A stretch of 10,435 nt of DNA. Origin: Actinomyces sp. (GTDB taxonomy: Bacteria > Actinomycetota > Acidimicrobiia > Acidimicrobiales > Aldehydirespiratoraceae). Below, in pieces: positions 1 to 5,440 of this stretch. The notes under the pieces are model-generated. The model was not told where the DNA came from. It was given only the letters and a program-made list of their open reading frames with translations, and ran no database searches. Position 1 is the stretch's first letter. Every line of letters starts with the position of its first letter. Both the position numbers and the translations under genes were made by a program. Location: contig RFFY01000249.1 of NCBI GenBank assembly GCA_003697065.1, positions 1-10,435 on the forward strand. The letters run 5' to 3'.

Positions 1-932
1 CGCCCCTCGGCCACCGCCTCCTCCAGTTCGGTGCGGCGACGGGCCACGCGAGGGTCGGCCAGGGCCCGCTCGAGGAGGCGCTCGACGAGCAGGGCCCGCA
101 TCCACTCGAGCTGTTGGCGGCGCCGTCGGGCGGTGAACTCGCCCGCCGCCTCCAGGGCGCTCCGGTGTTCCTCGACGAGGTCCCACACCTCGTCGAGTCC
201 CTCGCCGGTGAGAGCCGAGCAGGTGACGACACGGGGACGCCACGAGGGCGTGGCCGGTGCCAGCAGCTCGAGGGCCCGCCGGTACTCGGCGGCCGCCAGG
301 CGGGCGGCGGTGACGTTGTCGCCGTCGGCCTTGTTGACCGCCACCACGTCGGCGAGCTCCAGGACCCCTTTCTTGATGCCCTGGAGTTCGTCGCCGGCGC
401 CGGCGAGCATCAACACGAGGTAGGTGTCGACCATCCCGGCCACGATGGTCTCGCTCTGGCCGACCCCCACCGTCTCCACGATGACGACGTCGTGACCCGC
501 CGCCTCGAGCACGATGATCGATTCCCGGGTGGCCCGGGTGACCCCGCCCAGCGTCCCCGACGACGGGGAGGGCCGGATGAAGGCGCGGGGATCGGCGGCC
601 AGCCGCGCCATGCGGGTCTTGTCACCCAGGATCGAACCCCCCGACCGGCTGCTCGAGGGGTCGACGGCCAACACGGCGACCCGGTGCCCTCCCGCGGTGA
701 GACGCGAACCGACGGCCTCGATGAAGGTCGACTTGCCCACCCCGGGGACTCCGGTGACACCGACCCGGTGGGACCGGCCGGCGTGGGGCAGGAGACGGGT
801 CAGGAAATCCTCGGTGAGGCGCCGATGGTCGGGGCGGGTCGACTCGACGAGGGTGAGGGCACGGCCGACGGCGGTGCGGTCCGCGGCCACGACGCCCTCG
901 GCGAGTGCCCCCGGGTCGATCGTCTGCGCCAC
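1..932 (-). CDS. meaB: MeaB/ArgK-type GTPase, methylmalonyl-CoA mutase chaperone (3' end beyond window)
   Basis: G3E-family P-loop GTPase that gates delivery of adenosylcobalamin to methylmalonyl-CoA mutase and protects or rescues the cofactor; cytoplasmic. Seen, counting from the GTG: Walker A GVPGVGKS (residues 61-68), the family block DPSSSRSGGSILGDKTRM (91-108), the ETVGVGQSE switch region (153-161), the NKAD base-recognition motif (200-203) and SALTGEG (239-245), followed by a charged helical C-terminal dimerisation arm. 310 codons are visible; the family is usually about 320-335, so only the tail is missing. The GTG start is chosen because it gives the usual ArgK N-terminus (...LVESTRP...) and sits 8 bases after a TANNNT box; there is no Shine-Dalgarno site. 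It is divergent from the MFS gene and about 4.5 kb from mutB, instead of next to it as is common. Family assignment is very secure; the link to the mutase encoded here is inferred from the family and the shared window. Confidence 0.95.
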   Translation of the reverse strand, partial: MAQTIDPGALAEGVVAADRTAVGRALTLVESTRPDHRRLTEDFLTRLLPHAGRSHRVGVTGVPGVGKSTFIEAVGSRLTAGGHRVAVLAVDPSSSRSGGSILGDKTRMARLAADPRAFIRPSPSSGTLGGVTRATRESIIVLEAAGHDVVIVETVGVGQSETIVAGMVDTYLVLMLAGAGDELQGIKKGVLELADVVAVNKADGDNVTAARLAAAEYRRALELLAPATPSWRPRVVTCSALTGEGLDEVWDLVEEHRSALEAAGEFTARRRRQQLEWMRALLVERLLERALADPRVARRRTELEEAVAEG

Positions 933-940
933 GCCGGCCG

Positions 941-946
941 ACCCTA
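941..946 (-). promoter_or_regulatory. Candidate -10 box of meaB (leaderless type)
   Basis: On the minus strand the sequence reads TAGGGT, then 8 bases, then the GTG start. This fits the actinobacterial TANNNT -10 element of leaderless transcripts. No convincing -35 is visible and no Shine-Dalgarno site precedes the start. Confidence 0.45.
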
Positions 947-989
947 GCGCCCCGCCCGCGTCGCCCCCGTCTCGACGGCCGGGTGGCGA

Positions 990-1003
990 CCGTGTAGTCA
1001 CGG
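990..1003 (+). promoter_or_regulatory. Inverted repeat over the putative -10 of the MFS gene
   Basis: A perfect 5-bp inverted repeat CCGTG-TAGT-CACGG ends 3 bases before the ATG at 1007. Its centre holds TAGTCA (995-1000), a near match to TANNNT six bases before the start, so a leaderless promoter is possible. The repeat could be a small operator, since drug exporters are often controlled this way, but it is short enough to be chance. Confidence 0.3.
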
Positions 1004-1006
1004 CCC

Positions 1007-2422
1007 ATGCCCGCCGGCCGTCACGACGCCGATCCGCCGCCGTCACCGTGGCGGGTGTATCTCCTCGTGGCCGGCGCCGTCCTGCTCGCCACCGTGAACT
1101 TCTCCGTCGTCTTCGTCGCCTTCGGCGACATCCGCGACACCTTCGCCACCTCGGGCAGCGCCGTCTCCTGGGCGTTGACGGCCTTCTCCATCACCATCGC
1201 CGCCCTCCTCGTCCCCGGCGGATGGCTGGCCGACCGTGTCGGCCGGGCCCCCACCTTCCTCGTGGGCTTCGGCCTGTTCATCGCCGGATCCGCCCTCGTG
1301 GCCGTCGCCCCGACGGTGCCGGTCCTCGTCGGCGCCCGCGTCGTGCAGGCCGCCGGCCTGGCGCTCGAGTCCCCGGCCGCCCTGGCCATCGTGCTCGACG
1401 CCTTCCCCGCCCGACGACGGTCGACCGCCGTGGGCGCCATGGGGGCCGTCGGCGGGGTCGCGGCCGCCATCGGCCCCGTCGTCGGTGGCGCCCTCGTCGA
1501 CACCATCGGGTGGCGCCGCACCTTCGCCCTCAACGTGCCGCTCGGCCTCGCCGTCCTCGTCGCCGTGCGGGGACGCCTTCCCGCAGGGCGGGCACCGGTG
1601 GCGGCGGGCCCGCCCGACCTCGTGGGCGCCGGCGCCCTCGTCGTCGGGGTCGGCGCCCTGGCCCTGGGGATCGTGCAGAGCGACGACTGGGGCGTCGGCG
1701 ACCCCCGCACCCTCGCCGCTCTCGCCGTCGCCGTCGTGGCCCTCACCGGCCTCGTACACCGGTCCCGCCGCCACGCCGAGCCGATCCTGCACCTTCCCCT
1801 CTTCGAGCTCCACGACTTCCGTCTCGGCACGGCGCTCTCCTTCGTCCTCGCCGGCAACTTCGGGGGCACCTTCCTCGCCTTCATCACCCTGCTCACCGAC
1901 GCCTGGGGCCTGTCCCTGTTCCGCGCCGGACTCGCCGTGGCGGTCATTCCCGCCATCGGTGGCCCCCTGTCCGTCGTCGCCGGTCGTCTCGCCGACCAGC
2001 GGGGCCACCGGGCCGTCATCGTGCCCGGGGCCGTGTGCATGGGCGCCGCCGGGGTGTGGATGTTCGCCTCCGTGTCGTCGACCCGCGAGCTGACGGGCCT
2101 GTGGTTGCCCGTCGCGGTCCTCTACGCCACCGGCGTGGGGCTGGCCCACGCCGCCTGCCAGGCGGCGGCCCTCGCCGAGGCACCCTCCGGGCGTCTCGGC
2201 GTGGCGAGCGCCATGAGCCGCATCGCCCAGGAGATCGGCAACACCATCTCGGTGGCCATCGTCATCGCCGTGCTGGCCCACGCCGCCGACCCGGTCGCCG
2301 GGACCCGGGGGGTCATGGTGCTGCTGGTGGGGATCTCGGCGGCGAGCATCCCCCTGGGCCTGGCCCTTCGCTCCCGGGGGGCGGGGCCGGTCACGGGAAC
2401 CCGACCCGCCCCGGGGGGCTGA
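1007..2422 (+). CDS. MFS transporter, DHA2 (14-helix, EmrB/QacA-like) drug/metabolite exporter
   Basis: Inner-membrane secondary transporter, 471 aa. About 14 hydrophobic helices can be marked (roughly 17-40, 52-75, 83-101, 105-130, 141-165, 172-188, 205-223, 236-251, 274-295, 308-328, 336-355, 365-385, 400-425, 436-455), the number expected for the DHA2 branch. Motif A is clear between helices 2 and 3 (GGWLADRVGR, 71-80), and a motif C-like GPVVGGAL in helix 5 (156-163) marks proton-driven exporters. A second, weaker motif A (GRLADQRGHR, 326-335) follows helix 10. In helix 1, where DHA2 proteins usually carry an LDxT acidic residue, this protein seems to have Asn31. The substrate cannot be read from sequence. 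The ATG has no Shine-Dalgarno site. A strong hairpin starts 7 bases after the stop, so it is probably transcribed alone. Family confident, specificity unknown. Confidence 0.9.
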   Translation: MPAGRHDADPPPSPWRVYLLVAGAVLLATVNFSVVFVAFGDIRDTFATSGSAVSWALTAFSITIAALLVPGGWLADRVGRAPTFLVGFGLFIAGSALVAVAPTVPVLVGARVVQAAGLALESPAALAIVLDAFPARRRSTAVGAMGAVGGVAAAIGPVVGGALVDTIGWRRTFALNVPLGLAVLVAVRGRLPAGRAPVAAGPPDLVGAGALVVGVGALALGIVQSDDWGVGDPRTLAALAVAVVALTGLVHRSRRHAEPILHLPLFELHDFRLGTALSFVLAGNFGGTFLAFITLLTDAWGLSLFRAGLAVAVIPAIGGPLSVVAGRLADQRGHRAVIVPGAVCMGAAGVWMFASVSSTRELTGLWLPVAVLYATGVGLAHAACQAAALAEAPSGRLGVASAMSRIAQEIGNTISVAIVIAVLAHAADPVAGTRGVMVLLVGISAASIPLGLALRSRGAGPVTGTRPAPGG

Positions 2423-2428
2423 TCCCGT

Positions 2429-2463
2429 CCGCGCCTCCACGCCCCCGTTCGGGGGTGGCGCGG
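2429..2463 (+). terminator. Composite GC-rich hairpin after the MFS gene
   Basis: Outer stem CCGCGCC (2429-2435) with GGCGCGG (2457-2463), 7 bp and perfect; inner stem CCCCC (2442-2446) with GGGGG (2451-2455) closing a GTTC loop; an asymmetric internal loop lies between them. It begins 7 bases after the MFS stop codon. There is no U tract, which is common for actinobacterial terminators. The putative -10 of the amidase gene follows directly, so the hairpin may also insulate that promoter. Confidence 0.55.
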
Positions 2464-2465
2464 AC

Positions 2466-2471
2466 TAACGT
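2466..2471 (+). promoter_or_regulatory. Candidate -10 box of the amidase gene (leaderless type)
   Basis: TAACGT matches TANNNT exactly and is followed by six bases and the ATG at 2478. There is no Shine-Dalgarno site, so a leaderless transcript is likely. It lies 2 bases after the hairpin that ends the MFS gene; no recognisable -35 is present because that position falls inside the hairpin. Confidence 0.5.
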
Positions 2472-2477
2472 CCGGCC

Positions 2478-3863
2478 ATGGACGAACTGTGGCGGATGTC
2501 GGCCGGTGAGCTGGCGGCGGCGATCGCCCGCCGCCAGGTCTCGAGTCGCGAGGTGGTCGAGGCCCACCTCGCCCGCATCGAGGAGGTGAATCCCCGGGTC
2601 AACGCCGTGACACGGGTCCTGGCCGACGAGGCCCTGGCGGCCGCCGACGCCGCCGACCGCGACCTGGCGGCCGGCGCCTCGACCGGCCCGCTCCACGGCG
2701 TGCCCTTCACCATCAAGGAGAACATCGACGTGGCGGGCACGGCGACGACCTCGGGCGTGCCGGCACTCGCCGACGCCGTGGCCGACACCGACGCCCCCAC
2801 CGTCAGCCGTCTGAAGGCGGTCGGCGCCATCCCCCTGGCCCGCACCAACCTCCCCGAGATGGGACTGCGCATCAGCACCGACAATCCCCTGCACGGCCTC
2901 ACGCGCAACCCGTGGCATCCCGACCTCACCGCCGGGGGATCCAGCGGCGGCGAGGGCTCGGCCCTGGCCACCGGGATGAGCCCCCTGGGTCTGGGCAACG
3001 ACCTGGGCGGCTCCCTGCGCAACCCGGCCTTCTGCTGCGGCATCACCTCCCTCAAGCCCACCCCCGGCCGGGTCCCCCAGGCCACCGTCATCCCACCCGT
3101 CGACCCGCCCTTGGCGATGCAGCTCATGTCGGTGACGGGCCCCATGGCCCGGCGGGTCGGCGATCTGCGCACGGCGCTCACCCTCGTGGCGGGTCGCGAC
3201 CTCCGCGACCCCGAGTCGGTCGACGCCGTGCTCGCCGGTCCGGCACCGCCACGGCGTCGCGCCGCACTCGTGCCCACCCTGTCCCACGTCGCCGTCGACC
3301 CCGCCATCAGCGACGCCGTGCGGCGCGCCGGGGACGTGCTCGCCGACGCCGGCTGGGAGGTGATCGAGGCCGAGCCTCCCGAGCTCGAACTGGTGGGCGA
3401 GCTGTGGTCGCGGATCCTGACCGCCGACGTGGCGGCCCTGCGGCCCCTCATCGGCGAGCTCATGAGCGACGAGGCCCTGTCCCTGCTCGACACCTTCATC
3501 GCCGCCTACCCGCCCGCCGAGATGCCGGCCGCGATGGTGCACGTCGAACGCCACCGCCTCGTGCGGGCCTGGTCGGCCTTCCTGTCCGAGCACCCCGTCC
3601 TCGTCACCCCGACCTGGCCCCAGCCCCCCTTCCCCCACGGCGCCGACCTCGACATCGAGGTGACCACGAGCCGGCTCCACCTCATCACGCCCGGCAACCT
3701 CCTGGGTCTGCCCTCGTGCGCCGTCCCCACCGGCGTCGCCGACGGGATCCCCACCGGCGTCCAGGTCTACGCCGATCTGTGGCGCGAGGACCTGTGCCTC
3801 GACGCCGCCGAAGTCATCGAGGACGCCCTCGGCGTGATCACCCCCATCGACCCCACCTTCTGA
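2478..3863 (+). CDS. Amidase-signature family hydrolase
   Basis: Cytoplasmic amidase of 461 aa (family usually 450-520) that hydrolyses a carboxamide through a Ser-cisSer-Lys triad. The triad is visible: Lys80 in FTIKENIDVAG, Ser155 in GGSSGGEG (153-160) and nucleophile Ser179 in GGSLRNPA (177-184). The 24-residue spacing of the two serines equals that in fatty acid amide hydrolase (Ser217/Ser241), and the whole signature block through LKPTPGR (192-198) is intact. The oxyanion-loop segment reads GNDLGGS, with Asn where many members have Thr or Ser. There is no signal peptide or membrane anchor. The same family contains GatA of the tRNA amidotransferase, but there are no gatB or gatC genes beside it, and it reads as a stand-alone amidase. 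It is followed after 10 bases by the split-barrel gene, probably in one transcript. Substrate unknown. Confidence 0.93.
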   Translation: MDELWRMSAGELAAAIARRQVSSREVVEAHLARIEEVNPRVNAVTRVLADEALAAADAADRDLAAGASTGPLHGVPFTIKENIDVAGTATTSGVPALADAVADTDAPTVSRLKAVGAIPLARTNLPEMGLRISTDNPLHGLTRNPWHPDLTAGGSSGGEGSALATGMSPLGLGNDLGGSLRNPAFCCGITSLKPTPGRVPQATVIPPVDPPLAMQLMSVTGPMARRVGDLRTALTLVAGRDLRDPESVDAVLAGPAPPRRRAALVPTLSHVAVDPAISDAVRRAGDVLADAGWEVIEAEPPELELVGELWSRILTADVAALRPLIGELMSDEALSLLDTFIAAYPPAEMPAAMVHVERHRLVRAWSAFLSEHPVLVTPTWPQPPFPHGADLDIEVTTSRLHLITPGNLLGLPSCAVPTGVADGIPTGVQVYADLWREDLCLDAAEVIEDALGVITPIDPTF

Positions 3864-3873
3864 CCGCCGCCGC

Positions 3874-4209
3874 ATGGACCTCACCGACGCTCTCGACTGG
3901 CTGGAGCGCCGCCACCACGGCGTCCTCGTCACCTTGCGGCGCGACGGCCGCGCCCAGACCTCCGACATCGTCTACGCCGTGGGGACCGCGCCGACCGGCA
4001 CCGTCTCCGCCGAGCGGGTGGTGCGCATGTCGGTGTGCACCCACCCCGACGACCCCGTCGCCGACGAGCTCGCCGCCGTGTACCGGGCCGTGGCCGGGGG
4101 CGAGCACCCCGACTGGGGTGACTTCCGACGGGCCATGGTGACCGAGCGGCGTCTGGTCGCCCGCCTTGTCCCGGCGACGGCCGTCGGCCAGATCCATCCC
4201 CCGACCTGA
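3874..4209 (+). CDS. Shortened PPOX-class / F420-type split-barrel protein
   Basis: Small protein of 111 aa. Its ends match the pyridoxamine-phosphate-oxidase-like, often F420-binding split barrels of actinobacteria: an N-terminal helix and strands (LDWLERRHHGVLVTLRRDGR, 7-26; QTSDIVYAV, 28-36) and a C-terminal helix and strand (AVYRAVAGGEHPDW, then RRLVARLVP). Related proteins are usually about 130-150 aa. Here the middle strands between YAV and HPDDPVADEL, which normally supply part of the cofactor site and dimer core, are largely missing. The coding bases there keep near-100% G/C third positions, so this looks like an in-frame loss and not a frameshift. The gene starts 10 bases after the amidase stop without a Shine-Dalgarno site, suggesting translation coupled to the amidase. 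It may be a non-catalytic remnant or a reduced domain. Family moderately sure, activity unknown. Confidence 0.72.
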   Translation: MDLTDALDWLERRHHGVLVTLRRDGRAQTSDIVYAVGTAPTGTVSAERVVRMSVCTHPDDPVADELAAVYRAVAGGEHPDWGDFRRAMVTERRLVARLVPATAVGQIHPPT

Positions 4210-4230
4210 GTCCCCGTGCCGCCGGACCGA

Positions 4231-4249
4231 CCGGGGATGCACGCCCCGG
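4231..4249. terminator. Hairpin between convergent genes
   Basis: Perfect 6-bp stem CCGGGG (4231-4236) with CCCCGG (4244-4249) and a 7-base loop, in the 51-bp gap between the stops of the split-barrel gene and the phosphotransferase. A competing stem TCCCCG (4211-4216) with CGGGGA (4232-4237) shares one arm. The position suits a bidirectional terminator; there is no U tract on either side. Confidence 0.4.
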
Positions 4250-4260
4250 GCGGTGACGGC

Positions 4261-5310
4261 TCAGAGGAACTCGGCGAGATCCAGCTCGCGTACGGCTCGA
4301 CCGAAACGCTGGTTCATGACGTCGAGCAGGGCCCTCTGGCGGGGGTCGTCGAGGTCCATGCCCCGACTCGCCACGACGGGGTACACCAGGCAGAACAGGG
4401 CGGCCGCCCGGTAGTCGTCCCAGGCCCCGGTGGTGTCGGCCTCGGTGACCCCGCCGGCGTGGAGGCCGCTCAGCCAACGGTCGAACAGGTCCCGTTCGTG
4501 GGCCGAGGCGACCTCGGGGGCCAGGCTCATGGTGACGAAGTAGGCGAGGTCGTAGGCGGCCCGGCCGGCGCCGATGAGCTGGAAGTCGAGCAGGGCGACC
4601 GACCCGTCGTCGGCGAAGAAGATGTTGTCGGCCCGGTAGTCGCCGTGGGCCACCGTGGTCGGACCCGAGGCCAGACGGTCGAGCAGGCCCGGCAGCAGGT
4701 CGGTCCACCGGGGACCAACGGTGAGCACCTCGGGGGCGAGATCGAGCCCGGTGGTCACCTTCTCCCAGCCCTCGGCGAACACGGCGGGAAGGACGGCGGG
4801 GTAGATCGGATCGCCCAGGCTGACGGCCACGCCCTCGTCGACGAGGGCTTCGGCCTCGCCCCAGAAGGCGGCGTGCCAGGCGGCCAACTCGTCGACGGCC
4901 CGGGCGGCGTCGGCGGCCTCCATGCCCACGATCTGGTCGACGGACCGGCAGTGACCGAGGTCCTCCATCACCACGACGAAGCGTCCGCCCTCGGGGTCGA
5001 CGTCGGCGTACCAGTAGGTCGGCACGCGGATCGGGGAGCGGGCGGCGAGTCGCTCGAAGAAGCGGACCTCGCGCACGTACATGCGCAGCACCGTCGAGGT
5101 GAACACGGCCTCGGGGGCCAGGGCCGGAAGCTTGACGATGAGGGTCGGCGGGCAGTCACGACCCTCGAGGCGGACCCGGTAGACGGCGCTCGACACCCCT
5201 ATACCCACCCCGATCTGTTCCACGGCGATGGTGTCGATGTCGAGACCGGTGACCTCGGCCAGCCAGGCGGCGTCGATGTCGTCGATCCCTTCGGGCAGGG
5301 GGCGCCCCAT
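4261..5310 (-). CDS. APH-fold phosphotransferase (aminoglycoside phosphotransferase / ecdysteroid-kinase-like family)
   Basis: Cytoplasmic small-molecule kinase-like protein of 349 aa, the usual length for the family. Seen: an N-lobe with the ATP-binding lysine in LIVKLP (Lys60), a following acidic residue in REVRFFERL (Glu81), a hinge-like VVVMEDLG (112-119), the catalytic loop HGDYRADN (222-229; Asp224 the likely base, Asn229 a metal ligand), and the metal-binding LLDFQ (Asp242). All residues for phosphotransfer are present, so it is probably active. Related actinobacterial proteins often lie in fatty acid or acyl-CoA gene clusters and their substrates are mostly unknown; a role in antibiotic resistance should not be assumed. 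The ATG is supported by AAGGAG five bases upstream and by its own promoter candidate. It lies 130 bp downstream of mutB on the same strand, so partial read-through from that operon is possible. Confidence 0.9.
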   Translation of the reverse strand: MGRPLPEGIDDIDAAWLAEVTGLDIDTIAVEQIGVGIGVSSAVYRVRLEGRDCPPTLIVKLPALAPEAVFTSTVLRMYVREVRFFERLAARSPIRVPTYWYADVDPEGGRFVVVMEDLGHCRSVDQIVGMEAADAARAVDELAAWHAAFWGEAEALVDEGVAVSLGDPIYPAVLPAVFAEGWEKVTTGLDLAPEVLTVGPRWTDLLPGLLDRLASGPTTVAHGDYRADNIFFADDGSVALLDFQLIGAGRAAYDLAYFVTMSLAPEVASAHERDLFDRWLSGLHAGGVTEADTTGAWDDYRAAALFCLVYPVVASRGMDLDDPRQRALLDVMNQRFGRAVRELDLAEFL

Positions 5311-5315
5311 GTCCT

Positions 5316-5321
5316 CTCCTT
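5316..5321 (-). promoter_or_regulatory. Shine-Dalgarno site of the phosphotransferase gene
   Basis: AAGGAG on the minus strand with a 5-base spacer to the ATG. It fixes the start at 5310. It is one of only two clear ribosome binding sites in the window; the other belongs to the gene at the right edge. Confidence 0.8.
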
Positions 5322-5344
5322 CGACCGGTGCGGTGGCGCCGGCG

Positions 5345-5373
5345 ATTGTCGCGCCCCTCGCATCCCCCGTCGA
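5345..5373 (-). promoter_or_regulatory. Candidate promoter of the phosphotransferase gene
   Basis: On the minus strand: TCGACG (5368-5373), a 17-base spacer and GACAAT (5345-5350), each matching 4 of 6 bases of the housekeeping consensus. Transcription would begin near 5338, giving a leader of about 28 bases that holds the AAGGAG site. The spacing and position are good but the boxes are only moderate. Confidence 0.4.
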
Positions 5374-5382
5374 CCGCTACAG

Positions 5383-5403
5383 CCGGCGAGGGCGCGCCGC
5401 CGG
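5383..5403 (-). terminator. Hairpin downstream of mutB
   Basis: CCGGCG (5383-5388) pairs perfectly with CGCCGG (5398-5403) across a 9-base loop, about 38 bases past the mutB stop on the minus strand. It could end the mutase operon ahead of the phosphotransferase promoter. There is no U tract, and six-pair stems are not rare at this GC content. Confidence 0.3.
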
Positions 5404-5440
5404 GTGTCGACCGGCCCGTCCGTCCGCCCCGGGCGAGCGC

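Noticed and set aside
514..2589. A 691-codon plus-strand frame across meaB, the MFS gene and into the amidase gene
   Set aside because: Its translation is almost entirely Arg, Pro and Gly, and it runs over three well-supported genes in other frames or strands.
2478..3863. GatA subunit of the Glu-tRNA amidotransferase
   Set aside because: No gatB or gatC lies nearby and the neighbours are not translation genes; the sequence reads as a general amidase.
2391..3968. A 525-codon minus-strand frame opposite the amidase gene
   Set aside because: It is low-complexity Gly, Asp and His sequence without motifs; the amidase on the plus strand has its complete triad.
3976..4060. A frameshift in the split-barrel gene: a +2 frame weakly resembles the DRAKVRNLRR segment of the family
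   Set aside because: Third codon positions in the annotated frame remain G or C throughout this stretch, and Arg-rich shadows are expected in every off-frame at this GC content.
4261..5310. An aminoglycoside-resistance gene
   Set aside because: The fold and catalytic motifs are shared by many small-molecule kinases of unknown substrate, and nothing specific to antibiotic phosphotransferases can be seen.
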